Origin: Prodigiosinella aquatilis
GTDB taxonomy: Bacteria; Pseudomonadota; Gammaproteobacteria; Enterobacterales; Enterobacteriaceae
Direction: 5' to 3'
DNA length: 59,070 bases
Assembly (NCBI GenBank): GCA_030388725.1
Contig: CP128858.1
Location: 1-59,070, forward strand
The translations under genes and the position numbers were made by a program. The first letter of the stretch is position 1; the number at the start of each line of letters is the position of its first letter. The notes below the pieces were generated by a model that had not been told where the DNA came from, ran no database searches, and worked only from the letters and a program-made list of their open reading frames with translations. This document shows, piece by piece, positions 1-7,908 of this stretch.

Positions 1-291
1 ATGCTGCTCAATTATCTTTTTGGGAACTCGGCGCCATCGATTCACTGTTCCGCTTTTTATGACAGCTATCAACCTTCCCCTTTCCCCTTCGCCAAGATCA
101 AACAAATACAGTCCCGAATCAAAAGCGGTCTCCGTCAACTTATCTATCCGAGAGTTAAATAACTTCCCAAAACCATATAAAGATCTGATTTCATTAGAGG
201 AAATCAAAAATCTTTGACCTTGTTTTCCAGAAAACTTATCCCTGTAAATACTTAATAATTTCTCTACCACTTCTGAATCAGTGCAAGCCAT
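1..291 (-). CDS. Unknown small protein, N-terminal part (runs across the window ends)
   Basis: The ATG at 291 is preceded by a strong ribosome-binding site (GGAGGGGTT, 292-300). The 97 codons up to position 1 have no stop. If position 1 is joined to 59070 the frame continues for 16 more codons, rich in Glu and Asp, to TGA at 59020-59022. The product would be a 113-aa protein with a charged, acidic tail. I do not recognise the family. It is divergent from the XRE regulator gene that follows, so the 192 bp between them probably carry both promoters. Confidence 0.6.
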   Translation of the reverse strand, partial: MACTDSEVVEKLLSIYRDKFSGKQGQRFLISSNEIRSLYGFGKLFNSRIDKLTETAFDSGLYLFDLGEGERGRLIAVIKSGTVNRWRRVPKKIIEQH

Positions 292-483
292 AACCCCTCC
301 AATAAACGCAATATCGGTTATTTACGATATAAATACTATTATATTCATTCATAAACGGCAAGTATTTTCCCTAGAATATGCTTGCACCTGAAATAAGATT
401 CCAAAAATGGGAGTTATGTGATTAAATAGAACATGACATTCCCAATGGGAACAAATAACCCCTAATTTGAACTTGAGGTTTTT

Positions 484-975
484 ATGGAAAATAAAGAAAA
501 GAGCACATGCTTTCATACAGTATGTCGTTTAATTTTGAAGGAGTTACGGCAGGAGAGGAATGTACAACAAGCCCACATTAGCCAGCTTTTATCTCGATCT
601 CCAAGTTCTTGGAGTAAGGTCGAAACCGGCGATACCCCTTTATCTCTAGACCATTTACTGACTGCTTGCAGTGCTTGCCAAGTTTGGCCATCACAGTTAT
701 TTCTAACTGCTCAGAACTACATGTCTCTCCTTACCCAGAGTGGGTGGTATGTAGCTGCTCATGGGACTCCACTTGAGAAAGAGGTAGATCTCCTTAGCCT
801 TTTCGCTGATGAGTATTACAATTCCAATCAGCAACAATTTCGAACTTATCAAGTCCTACAAACCCCTTGGCCATACCCTGGAATGTTTGCTCCTTTGGAC
901 GTATTCAGGTGGGCTATTGACCCAGGATTTAGAAATGCAAATAAAAGCATAACCCCTCCACCTCCACTAGGATAA
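484..975 (+). CDS. XRE-family helix-turn-helix regulator
   Basis: A 163-aa protein. Residues about 15-70 have the pattern of a lambda-repressor-like (XRE) helix-turn-helix, including the recognition stretch SRSPSSWSKVETGDTPLS. The rest (about 75-163) looks like an unknown, aromatic-rich domain ending in a proline run. It is probably a DNA-binding regulator of its own operon, which includes the small ORF 40 bp downstream, and/or of the divergent gene at 291. Its operator cannot be identified. The HTH call is good; the target is inference. Confidence 0.65.
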   Translation: MENKEKSTCFHTVCRLILKELRQERNVQQAHISQLLSRSPSSWSKVETGDTPLSLDHLLTACSACQVWPSQLFLTAQNYMSLLTQSGWYVAAHGTPLEKEVDLLSLFADEYYNSNQQQFRTYQVLQTPWPYPGMFAPLDVFRWAIDPGFRNANKSITPPPPLG

Positions 976-1014
976 TCGTGGATCTATTCGTTCAAAATCT
1001 GGAGAAATACGCAA

Positions 1015-1212
1015 ATGAGTGACGATGAATTTATGAAGCTAAGTGCGTTAGTTGATGAGTTGCGAGAATTGCATGAGAAGTCGCTGTCTGATCCCTCACT
1101 GAACACAGAACAGCGGCTCTCTATAGCCAATGAATACACTGAAAAACATAAGGAACTGGAGAGCGAGGGATTTCGCCGTGTATCTCCATACAGAGATAGA
1201 GATGATGATTAG
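1015..1212 (+). CDS. Small acidic hypothetical protein
   Basis: A 65-aa protein with a GGAGAAA ribosome-binding site before the ATG. It is very charged and predicted helical (DELRELHEKS, NEYTEKHKELE), with an Arg/Asp-rich end. It lies 39 bp after the XRE regulator gene in the same direction, so the two are probably co-transcribed. Family not recognised. Confidence 0.5.
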   Translation: MSDDEFMKLSALVDELRELHEKSLSDPSLNTEQRLSIANEYTEKHKELESEGFRRVSPYRDRDDD

Positions 1213-1289
1213 CAGGTGAAAGTCAGTCTTTTACGCTATGCCATTAGGTTTTAGCCCCAAATCTCCCATCAACGGTTTCGGTGCATAGC

Positions 1290-1645
1290 TATTCACCCGC
1301 CCAGAATTCATCCACGCGATTTTGGGCGTTTTTTCGTGGGTTAGCTGTAGTGGCGACCAGTGCACAGGCAGTTGTGGGGCTAATCCCCTTCAGCTCCATT
1401 AATCGCTGGCTACGGTGATCAGTCTTTGCCGAACGAGACAGAGTCCGGCCATATTCAGTAATTTTTTCTTCAATATGATTAATGTGTTTCAGCAAATCAT
1501 CGACACATTGCTGAACCTGAAGTGGTAAAGAACTCTGTTGCTCAGAAACTATATGCCGCAGGGCATCTGTGCTTTGTGGAGCAATGATGCCGAATTCAGA
1601 TACCAGTCCTCTTAGTCGATTATATGTTGCTGTTTTCTCTTCCAC
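1290..1645 (-). pseudogene. IS110-family transposase fragment
   Basis: The reading frame (about 118 codons from a GTG) matches the middle of IS110-type transposases. It has the helical segment before the Transposase_20 domain and the helix-hairpin-helix signature LKGISPTTACALVATTANP. The DEDD catalytic N-terminus and the C-terminal Ser-containing part are missing, and after TTANP the sequence turns into unrelated codons. It is a dead fragment between the resolvase gene and the small acidic ORF, and marks old recombination at the left end of the window. Confidence 0.65.
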
Positions 1646-1725
1646 GTTGTTCCGCGTTTAAAAAATCTGCTGGCAAAAGTGCCTCCCTGGCTACGGATCA
1701 CATACGAATACATAAAAATGAGATG

Positions 1726-2286
1726 TTAATCAGACTGTTTCAGATATTGATACAGCGTTTCACGGCTAATACCAAACTCACGAGCAAGCTGGGCTTTTTT
1801 CTCACCATCCATTGCTCGCCGTCGAACTTCAATTTGTTGTTCTGAGGACAGAGATTTTTTCCGTCCACGGTAAGCTCCACGTAGCTTAGCTAAAGCGATC
1901 CCTTCACGCTGACGTTCATGGATTAAAGAACGTTCGAACTCTGCAAAAGCCCCCATCACTGAGAGCATCAGGTTTGCCATTGGTGAATCTTCGCCAGTGA
2001 ATGTCAGGCATTCTTTAACAAATTCGATACGCACTCCCTTATGGGTAAGCTTTTGTACCAGACGGCGCAAATCATCCAGGTTACGAGCCAGCCTGTCCAT
2101 GCTATGAACCACCACGATGTCTCCATCACGCACGAATGACAACAGTGAATCCAGCTCTGGCCGCTGAGTATCTTTACCCGATGCTTTATCGACGAAAACT
2201 TTATCCACCTGAGTCTGATCTAGTTGCCGTTCTGGGTTCTGGTCAAAGCTACTTACCCGGATATAGCCAATACGTTGACCTTTCAT
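1726..2286 (-). CDS. tnpR: Tn3-family serine resolvase TnpR
   Basis: A 186-aa protein. The N-terminus IGYIRVSSFDQNPERQL carries the catalytic Ser of small serine recombinases. It is followed by the conserved HSMDRLARNLDDL and GEDSPMANLMLSVMGAFAEFER segments and a C-terminal helix-turn-helix (KKAQLAREFGISRETLYQYL). Length and sequence are those of Tn21-subgroup resolvases. No intact transposase gene lies next to it. It may still resolve plasmid multimers at the res-like sequence just upstream. A transposase C-terminal remnant lies at 3631, on the other side of kfrA. Confidence 0.85.
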   Translation of the reverse strand: MKGQRIGYIRVSSFDQNPERQLDQTQVDKVFVDKASGKDTQRPELDSLLSFVRDGDIVVVHSMDRLARNLDDLRRLVQKLTHKGVRIEFVKECLTFTGEDSPMANLMLSVMGAFAEFERSLIHERQREGIALAKLRGAYRGRKKSLSSEQQIEVRRRAMDGEKKAQLAREFGISRETLYQYLKQSD

Positions 2287-2346
2287 ACGCCTCCAATACT
2301 GAATGTGTCAGAAAAGAATCTATGACTTTTAATTACAAGTGTCAAT

Positions 2347-2378
2347 AAACTGTCAGAGTAACTTTACTCTGACAGTTT
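2347..2378. repeat. Perfect 15-bp inverted repeat upstream of tnpR
   Basis: AAACTGTCAGAGTAA (2347-2361) and its exact complement (2364-2378) are separated by 2 bp and flanked by A and T runs. It could be a bidirectional terminator or a recombinase/regulator binding site. The sequence after it (2389-2447: CAGGTTAGGGTATAC and several TGACA/TGTCA half sites) resembles a Tn3-family res region, matching the tnpR next door. Confidence 0.5.
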
Positions 2379-2434
2379 TTCATTATCAGGCCTGACGTCA
2401 GGTTAGGGTATACATAAAACTGACAACGCGTAAC

Positions 2435-2508
2435 GTGACAATGTCACTTAATTACTTTCTTTATTTCTTACTTTCTTTGTTTCTTTATTAATTTCTTTTG
2501 ATTATAAT
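2435..2508 (+). promoter_or_regulatory. kfrA promoter region with GTGACA-A-TGTCAC palindrome
   Basis: A perfect 13-bp palindrome lies at 2435-2447. A pyrimidine-rich stretch follows, then a consensus TATAAT at 2503-2508. GGAGGA at 2525-2530 precedes the kfrA ATG. KfrA proteins are known to autoregulate through inverted repeats at their own promoter; assigning this palindrome to KfrA is inference. Confidence 0.4.
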
Positions 2509-2536
2509 GTGTGCATATTCAGATGGAGGATAAAGT

Positions 2537-3622
2537 ATGCGCCCGGTTACATTCACTCACGACGATATCATTGAGGCTGGTAAGGCGTTGCTCGCGGAGG
2601 GACGAAACATCACAGGTTTTGCCCTGCGTAAGAAAGTGGGCGGTGGCGATGCTAATCGCTTGCGTCTGGTGTGGGATGAATATCAGGTGGGGCAATCAGT
2701 TGTTGAACATGAACCCGTTGCAGAGCTGCCTGTTGAAGTCGCAGAAGAAATGAAGGCAGTATCAGTGGCCTTAACGGAGCGCATTGCTCAGTTAACGTTA
2801 GAGCTGAATGATAAAGCGGTCAGAGCATCAGAACGGCGGGTTGCCGAAGTCACCCGCGCAGCTGGTGAGCAGACGGCACAGGCCGAGCGTGAACTGGCCG
2901 ACGCAGCACAGACCGTTGACGATCTGGAAGAAGCCCTGGATACCCTGCGTGATGAACACAGAACAACCCTGGTGGCGCTGGACGAAAGCAGGGGGAAAGA
3001 GCAGTCGCAGGCCATCGAACTGGCTCAGTTGCGCGAACGTCTGGCTGCGACGGAGAAACAGCTTGCTGAAACTGACAGGGCCGGTAAAGCGGCGGCGGAA
3101 CAGCACCGGCAAGAGCAGGCCGGACTGCAAACGCGCCTCGATGCAGCCGAGAGCAAACTGGCCGAGGCTATTACACACCATGCGGCAGAACTGCAGGACA
3201 TCAGGACGCTGCACGTCGGGGAAGTGAAAGAACTTAAGGCGCTGCATTTCCGAAACGAAGACGATCTGCAAAAGCGGCTCGATGCCGCCGAGAATAAACT
3301 GGCCGCAGCCATTACGCGCCATACGACAGAGTTGCAGGGTGTCAGAGAACAGCACACCGGAGAAATAAAGGAGCTTAAAGCACAGCATACCCGGAGCGAG
3401 AGCGACCTGCAAAAGCGGCTTGATGAAGCTGGGAAAGCAGCCAGTACGGAACTTAATACCAGGCAAACAGCACTGGATAAAGCCTTGAAAGAGGCTGCTG
3501 AGGCAAGGGAATCTAAAGCGGCGATGACTGGTGAACTAATGGCGTTGAAAGCGCATAACGAACAACTGGTGGTATTGCTGGCCGGAAAAGCAGAACCGGC
3601 AGTAGTAAAAGCGAAGAAATAG
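2537..3622 (+). CDS. kfrA: KfrA-like coiled-coil DNA-binding protein
   Basis: A 361-aa protein. Residues 1-60 form the KfrA_N domain (TFTHDDIIEAGKALLAEGR, then GGGDANRLRLVWDEY), a helix-turn-helix unit that recognises palindromic operators. Residues about 70-350 are one long alanine/glutamate-rich coiled coil. Within it, about 52 residues are duplicated (LDAAESKLAEAITHHAAELQ versus LDAAENKLAAAITRHTTELQ, each followed by an LKA(L/Q)H and DLQKRLD unit). The C-terminus is basic (VVKAKK). KfrA proteins are thought to form filaments that help plasmid stability or segregation and to repress their own gene. It is bracketed by Tn3-family resolvase and transposase remnants. Confidence 0.85.
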   Translation: MRPVTFTHDDIIEAGKALLAEGRNITGFALRKKVGGGDANRLRLVWDEYQVGQSVVEHEPVAELPVEVAEEMKAVSVALTERIAQLTLELNDKAVRASERRVAEVTRAAGEQTAQAERELADAAQTVDDLEEALDTLRDEHRTTLVALDESRGKEQSQAIELAQLRERLAATEKQLAETDRAGKAAAEQHRQEQAGLQTRLDAAESKLAEAITHHAAELQDIRTLHVGEVKELKALHFRNEDDLQKRLDAAENKLAAAITRHTTELQGVREQHTGEIKELKAQHTRSESDLQKRLDEAGKAASTELNTRQTALDKALKEAAEARESKAAMTGELMALKAHNEQLVVLLAGKAEPAVVKAKK

Positions 3623-3630
3623 GACTATAG

Positions 3631-3870
3631 GACTTCGGTAGCCAATGCGGGCGGTTGATCTCCAACGCGATCGTTTATTACAACTCCGCGATCCTGTCAC
3701 GACTACTGGAGCGACTGGAAGCAGAGGGTAACGACAAAGGTATTGAGAATCTGCCCCGGATATCGCCGGTGGCCTGGCAACACATTTTGCTGAACGGGCA
3801 TTATACCTTCCAGAACAGCAATGAAATTATTGACCTAGATGTGTTGGTCGCCGGGCTGAAACTGGGGTAA
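3631..3870 (+). pseudogene. Tn3-family transposase C-terminal remnant
   Basis: From 3631 the frame reads GRLISNAIVYYNSAILSRLL and then PRISPVAWQHILLNGHYTF, the signature of the last part of Tn3-family DDE transposases. An in-frame stop (TAG 3628-3630) lies directly upstream, so only about 79 codons remain. A plausible transposon end reading GGGGTTCTACGCC on the minus strand lies at 3890-3902. With tnpR at 1726 it suggests the two ends of a decayed Tn3-like element now surrounding kfrA. Confidence 0.7.
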
Positions 3871-4015
3871 CGGAAATTTCGGCGGTTCCGGCGTAGAACC
3901 CCAATCAGGTACGCATAACGTAAGCGTCAAGCTACCAGAGCAGGAATACAAAGCGGTTATGCAAGACTTTTGTGCTGAACTTGCTAAACCGGATAATCAC
4001 AAAATGGTCGCGTAA
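3860..4015 (+). pseudogene. Orphan C-terminal coding fragment
   Basis: After a stop at 3857-3859 the frame is open to TAA at 4013-4015. Its later half looks like real protein sequence (KLPEQEYKAVMQDFCAELAK). A GCGGCC plus T-run follows. It overlaps the putative transposon end, so it may be the tail of a gene cut by the transposon. Family not recognised. Confidence 0.3.
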
Positions 4016-4171
4016 GCGGCCTTTTTTATGCCCCTCGTTTAAAAGTAAACCGGATCCTTAATCCTGCCGAAGGCTTCCTCTCCTCCCTTTAAAAACAAGC
4101 TAACGCGCCTGCGGCTTGTTCAACTGGCGTCGTCTGCCCAAAAGATTTGAGCAGTCGCCGCCAGTTTCCGA

Positions 4172-4363
4172 TCACCCCTCGTTGACCGTGACAACGTCCA
4201 GCGATTTCAGCAGCCACATCATGTCAGTGGCATCCGGCACATTGATATACCACCGGGCCCCCCGGGCATATTCATTATCATCTGGCCAGACCGTGTTACC
4301 AGCGAGGGTGATCAACAGATCCAGCGTGGTACCGGCCTTACCCCCCAGATTATCGTAAAATAT
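4172..4363 (-). pseudogene. Orphan C-terminal coding fragment
   Basis: On the minus strand 64 codons between stops (TGA 4364-4366 and TGA 4172-4174) read as plausible protein, including GKAGTTLDLLITLAGNTVWP and WYINVPDATDMMWLLKSLDV. No start codon with a ribosome site is seen at its 5' end, so I read it as the truncated end of an unknown gene. The plus-strand ORF over the same bases looks like its shadow. Confidence 0.35.
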
Positions 4364-5279
4364 TCAAGTGTTAGACTGTTATATGCCGCGTCAGCGGCAT
4401 GAAGGCGACAACTGTGGCTATATATACCAGGATAGTTAGGGTCGCCGGTAACGCGGCAAAGCCGCCCTGGATTGATAGAGTATCACCGATACCCCTCCCT
4501 TGCCCTGCTAGACCAAATCCGCGTATAGCGGTGAAGAACGTTATGTGCGCCGTCGGAGTGGTCCCGGCGTAGTCCGGGGCGTATCTCCGCGTTGGCGCCC
4601 GTAGGGCGGTTACGGGCGTGTAGATATGACCTCCAGCAACACTTTTTAAAGCGACACATTACTTAGTAGTTACAACATCCACTATAAAGCCACTCTGTTC
4701 CGGGCCAAAGGCCCGGGGCGGCGGGGCTTTTCAGTGGCGAGTACGATGCTCCGGTTGTCTCTGTATCTGAGGTTTGCACTTGTGTTTAGTTATATATGCT
4801 GAATGTTGTAACTAAAATGTTTGTTTTTGCCCCGGCTTGTCCGGGGTGCTATCTAATAGGGTTTTTAATAGAAAGACTCTGTTACTGGATGAAACGTTTG
4901 CCCTGAGCATAGCGAAGGGAGCTACTCCAGATGCCGTGCCATAGGCCGGCTCAGGAGTAATCTTTCTTTAGAAAGCATGTTTAGTTCAGAAGTAACGTTC
5001 GAAATTAATGAAGTAAAACAATATTGTTCGAAGTTAAATAGACTTTGCATGTTAGTACATCAATAACCTGGGCCATCCCTTCGAAGTTAATTTTCAATTT
5101 TTTAAATAGAACGACCGGAAGGCGTAAAAATGGCTTTACCAGCGTCATAGAGTAAGGTGGAACCTGAATTGCAGGCACGGGAAATCCTGCCCGGCTCCCA
5201 GCTAGCGGAAAAGAGTCAGCATGTCCTGCGCGAAAATCGCGAAATGAGAATTAGGGATAAAGTAATATCGGGGCTCAGA
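4364..5279. other. Non-coding region downstream of repA, probable replicon-1 origin side
   Basis: About 900 bp without a convincing gene. In IncFII and I-complex plasmids the replication origin lies downstream of repA, so this is the expected place for CIS and oriR. Visible structure: a hairpin CCGGGCC-AAA-GGCCCGG (4700-4716), a hairpin CCCCGG-CTTGT-CCGGGG (4830-4846), and short repeats at 4984-5090 in an AT-rich stretch. No consensus DnaA box was found here. Origin assignment is by position. Confidence 0.45.
4998..5090 (+). repeat. Three TTCGAA(A/G)TTAA repeats near replicon-1 origin
   Basis: TTCGAAATTAA at 4998-5008 and TTCGAAGTTAA at 5027-5037 and 5080-5090, with a degenerate copy (GTTCAGAAGTAAC) at 4984-4996. 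They lie in the AT-rich part of the region downstream of repA and could be initiator or host-factor sites. Function is inference. Confidence 0.4.
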
Positions 5280-6347
5280 CTATAACAACGGGACGCCGGC
5301 GCGTTCGAGCAGCATCCGGTAATACTTTTCGCTGTCAGTAGTCAGCAACGTCGGGAATTCAGTCTTAATGGCGCCCTCGATCTGCATCTGAGTAGCCATT
5401 GTGCACTGGGCGCTGCCCACCCAACGCCACCAAGCATTCCTATAGCGGTTACTGCGGGCATTGTCCGGGCGAATGCGCTTCAATTTCGGGATATGCCCAT
5501 TCAGCGCGGTTTCGACATCAGACATCACGCGCTGCTTTTCAGAACGCAGTTCCGGACTGACAACCCAGCGTTTTATCTGTCTCAGACGGTTTTTAAGTGA
5601 ATGGTGGCGGTCAATATTGATGCCCAGACGCGCCATTTTGAGCAGGTGACGCTGATATTTCTGCTGCATCGACTCCGCCAGTCCGCTGGCTACCGCCCAC
5701 TGGCGATATTTATGCAACCACTCCCGGATGCTTTCAACGGCGATGCCGCGTGAGGTAAAGCATTTGTCGGTGAGAAAAATTCGCATGGGCTTGTTCTGGC
5801 CAGAATCGGCGTCGCGGTCACGGTGTATCACCACGTAATCCAGCTGTTCCATCACCCGCAGGGCGTGCAATAACACGTCATAGGCTTTGCGGCCATTCTC
5901 ATAAACGTGCAGCGCATTCATGCGGCGGGCAATCTCTTCCACGGGCAGCATCATTTCGAAAAGGTAATCGCTGTCCGGGCTGTAGTCACAATTTGCGGCC
6001 AGAACCAAAGACAGAGAAGTCAGCGCCTCACGGCTCTCAGAGCGTGGGGTAATACGCATGGGTTTAGGGGTAAATGAGGGGTCAGACGCACGGGAGTAAG
6101 GCGTGTAGCCAGTACGGCGAAGCGCGATCAAATCGGCATTTCGACGCCAGTCATGCTGCCGGAAGCAGGCCACCACTTTTGCAGCCATGCCGCGCGGCGT
6201 CTTGCCCGTGTAGGCCGGCTGGTTGTTGCGGTGCGTCTTCGACTGGCCTTTGCGCAGACGGTTAGCTTCACCCCGACGTGAAGGACGATAGACACTGGCA
6301 GAAACACTGTTTACTACCGGTGAGAACGGGAACAGTTGTTCAGACAC
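5280..6347 (-). CDS. repA: Replication initiator RepA, I-complex/IncL-M type
   Basis: About 355 aa from GTG at 6345-6347; a TTG at 6354-6356 is also in frame. Signature stretches such as TPRGMAAKVVACFRQHDWRR, TGYTPYSRASDPSFTPKP and SLKNRLRQIKRWVVSPEL are those of RepA/RepZ of the I-complex and IncL/M replicons, which start theta replication at an origin downstream of the gene. The start overlaps the stop of the leader peptide (TGA 6340-6342). That is the arrangement for translational coupling through an RNA pseudoknot controlled by antisense RNA. A copB-like repressor gene lies upstream. Confidence 0.85.
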   Translation of the reverse strand: MSEQLFPFSPVVNSVSASVYRPSRRGEANRLRKGQSKTHRNNQPAYTGKTPRGMAAKVVACFRQHDWRRNADLIALRRTGYTPYSRASDPSFTPKPMRITPRSESREALTSLSLVLAANCDYSPDSDYLFEMMLPVEEIARRMNALHVYENGRKAYDVLLHALRVMEQLDYVVIHRDRDADSGQNKPMRIFLTDKCFTSRGIAVESIREWLHKYRQWAVASGLAESMQQKYQRHLLKMARLGINIDRHHSLKNRLRQIKRWVVSPELRSEKQRVMSDVETALNGHIPKLKRIRPDNARSNRYRNAWWRWVGSAQCTMATQMQIEGAIKTEFPTLLTTDSEKYYRMLLERAGVPLL

Positions 6348-6396
6348 GGCTCCCAACGCTTATGTTGCGCCGGAGGAGTTGACCTTTCAGAGTCAT
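6340..6396 (-). CDS. repB: RepA leader peptide (RepB/RepY-type)
   Basis: An 18-codon ORF, MTLKGQLLRRNISVGSRV. A GGGAG ribosome site lies 10 nt before the ATG at 6394-6396, and its stop TGA overlaps the repA start in another frame (GTGTCTGA). In I-complex and IncL/M plasmids such a leader must be translated to open the mRNA structure that hides the repA ribosome site. Position, size and overlap fit well; function follows from the family. Confidence 0.65.
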   Translation of the reverse strand: MTLKGQLLRRNISVGSRV

Positions 6397-6443
6397 AAAT
6401 TTATACTCCCTGCATAGAGCAACAACTCTATACAGTTTTAGTG

Positions 6444-6494
6444 AACCCCGATTATCTTTCCTCGCCCGCCAAAGTGAAGAAGATTATCGGGGTT
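6444..6494. ncRNA. Antisense copy-number RNA / repA leader stem-loop
   Basis: A long imperfect hairpin in the repA leader: AACCCCGAT (6444-6452) pairs with ATCGGGGTT (6486-6494), then one T-T mismatch and a further 5-bp stem. The about 20-nt loop reads, on the repA mRNA strand, CTTTGGCGGGCGAGG. It holds the TTGGCG-type loop motif used for kissing between leader mRNA and the inc antisense RNA in I-complex plasmids. The antisense RNA would be made from the plus strand; its promoter was not resolved. A TCCTC stretch near the repA start could pair with GAGGA in the loop as a pseudoknot. Confidence 0.6.
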
Positions 6495-6587
6495 TTTGCT
6501 TTTCTGGGCCTGTGAATCTGTCTCTCAGCACCCATTCCCTGCCACCTTAAGGCGTGGCCCGCCAGAAATTCTCTACTCGATCAGCAA

Positions 6588-6623
6588 TCTAGCACTACCT
6601 GTGTTCACATGCAAGAATGTCAA
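6588..6623 (-). promoter_or_regulatory. Putative repA promoter
   Basis: On the minus strand TTGACA (6618-6623) is followed about 18 nt later by GGTAGT/TAGTGC as a weak -10 candidate. It lies between copB and the repA leader, where the CopB-repressed repA promoter of IncFII-type replicons is found. The -35 is clear; the -10 is uncertain. Confidence 0.35.
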
Positions 6624-6632
6624 CCCACACTC

Positions 6633-6884
6633 TTACCTGGTTCGTTCAGCTTCATTCTTTATTAGTCGCTGAAGGACTTCAGCTTGCGTTGCACCTTCTT
6701 CTTTGCACATTCCCATCAATATCGACTTTATCTCAGGGTCCACAAAGACTTTAATTTCTTTTTGGCTTAACCGTTTACGAGAAATTGAAGCGAGTTGTCG
6801 TTCTGTTCCCGACAATGGCTGGCCTTTTCTGTAAGCACGCTTAGGTTTCGCCGAGGAAGGAGCTGCATTTGTGGATTGTGACAT
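6633..6884 (-). CDS. copB: CopB/RepA2-like transcriptional repressor of repA
   Basis: An 83-aa protein. It begins MSQSTNAAPSSAKPKRAYRK and continues GQPLSGTERQ, very close in pattern to CopB/RepA2 of IncFII and RepC of IncL/M plasmids. The core IKVFVDPEIKSILMGMCKEE and TQAEVLQRLI form the usual short repressor fold. It should bind the promoter between its own gene and repA and keep copy number low. It is separated from repA by the leader region only, in the order copB-leader-repA. Confidence 0.85.
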   Translation of the reverse strand: MSQSTNAAPSSAKPKRAYRKGQPLSGTERQLASISRKRLSQKEIKVFVDPEIKSILMGMCKEEGATQAEVLQRLIKNEAERTR

Positions 6885-6959
6885 TTTGGCCTCCCCAAGG
6901 TTCTGAATATATCGTTTGGGAAAGCCTACTATAGATTCATTAAATCAGCAGCATAAAAA

Positions 6960-6999
6960 GCATTTTCACTCCCGTTGGCGCGGGATAAATCGAAAATGC
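6960..6999 (-). terminator. Terminator after nuc (end of tra operon)
   Basis: On the minus strand GCATTTTC and GAAAATGC enclose an inner CCCG/CGGG stem, and the hairpin is followed by TTTTTAT. It lies 43 bp after the nuc stop and before copB, so it probably ends leftward transcription from the transfer operon and shields the replicon. Confidence 0.55.
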
Positions 7000-7042
7000 G
7001 AAAGAGGTAACGTTCGCCATTCAGAACGCCGGAGGATCTCTG

Positions 7043-7579
7043 TCAGTACGATGACACCCATTTTTTGCCTAAGGCCCAGCGCGACTGCCAGTGTGTCAGA
7101 TAGGTTTGTGCCAGGTCAGGCACATCGTGCAGTACCAGGACATTCTCCGAATTCGACCGCGCGGCAGACAGGGTATAGTTATATGATCCGGTTTCGACCG
7201 TCTGGCCATCAACAATAATCACCTTGTCATGCATGATTTTAAACTGGCTGACGGTGCGCACCGGGATCCCCGCATTAACGAGTAAATTCATCGCAGCCAG
7301 GCTGGCTTTCCCGCGATTGCCGCCCTCATCCAGAACAACCTGAACATCGACGCCCCGTTTCTTTGCTTCGACCAGCGCCCCGGCAATGTCCGGTGAGGTA
7401 AACGAGTACCCCATCAGACGAACGCTTTGCCGCGCGTCATTCACCGTTTGCAGAACCAACTGCTGCGCACTGCCTTCCGGTGAGAATCCCACCTGTACCG
7501 ACGGGGCCGCGCTGGCGGTGCAAACGCCCACATTCAATAACATGGCCAGTAAGGCCACTCGCAATCTGTTGTTCTTCAT
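7043..7579 (-). CDS. nuc: Nuc-type secreted endonuclease, phospholipase D fold
   Basis: 178 aa from ATG at 7577-7579, with GGGAGGAAACAG upstream. An upstream in-frame extension lacks a ribosome site and would hide the signal peptide MKNNRLRVALLAMLLNVGVC. The mature part starts APSVQVGFSPEGSAQ, almost as in Nuc of pKM101, and has a single HKD motif, HDKVIIVD, with a following GSYN. One-HKD proteins of this family form dimers and cleave DNA without metal ions in the periplasm. The ATG overlaps the stop of the preceding small gene (TGATG), so it is the last gene of the tra operon. Confidence 0.88.
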   Translation of the reverse strand: MKNNRLRVALLAMLLNVGVCTASAAPSVQVGFSPEGSAQQLVLQTVNDARQSVRLMGYSFTSPDIAGALVEAKKRGVDVQVVLDEGGNRGKASLAAMNLLVNAGIPVRTVSQFKIMHDKVIIVDGQTVETGSYNYTLSAARSNSENVLVLHDVPDLAQTYLTHWQSRWALGKKWVSSY

Positions 7580-7848
7580 CAGTCTGTTTCCTCCCGGTAG
7601 GACAATGCATAAATCCCTGATGACACACTGGCGGTCAGCAGGCAAAAAGAACCTTCCCCACAGGACGCGTCCCAGGTCAGGTTTTCCGGCACGCACTTAG
7701 TCAGACAGGTAATGGCCACCTTCAGTGCCTCGTGGTGCAATCCCGGACAGGTTCTGAAACACACCCGCTGATGCTCGATATCATCATCGCTGAACACAAA
7801 GCCATGCAGGTCAAAAAAGTGGATCGACAGTGTTTTTTCACCATTCAT
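7579..7848 (-). CDS. Small tra-operon protein, paralogue of the ORF at 27772
   Basis: 89 aa from ATG at 7846-7848, with AGGAG before it; the longer 106-codon frame has no ribosome site. It is clearly related to the 86-aa product at 27772-28032: both share I(E)xxxVxFxTxPGLxxxAL in the middle, a GxGxFxLL segment and a C-terminal Y(x)4TD. No signal peptide or membrane segment is seen, and four to five Cys are present. Its stop overlaps the nuc start. Function unknown. Confidence 0.6.
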   Translation of the reverse strand: MNGEKTLSIHFFDLHGFVFSDDDIEHQRVCFRTCPGLHHEALKVAITCLTKCVPENLTWDASCGEGSFCLLTASVSSGIYALSYREETD

Positions 7849-7908
7849 CGTTTTTCTCCTGACACCGCGCAAAGTCACCTCAAACCCGGTGGCCTGCACG
7901 ACTTCGCC

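Noticed and set aside
2788..3466. Minus-strand and +1-frame ORFs over kfrA
   Set aside because: They mirror the repetitive Ala/Glu coiled-coil codons of kfrA and have no recognisable domain.
4116..4358. 80-codon plus-strand ORF
   Set aside because: The opposite strand of the same bases reads as better protein sequence (orphan fragment 4172-4363), and there is no ribosome site.
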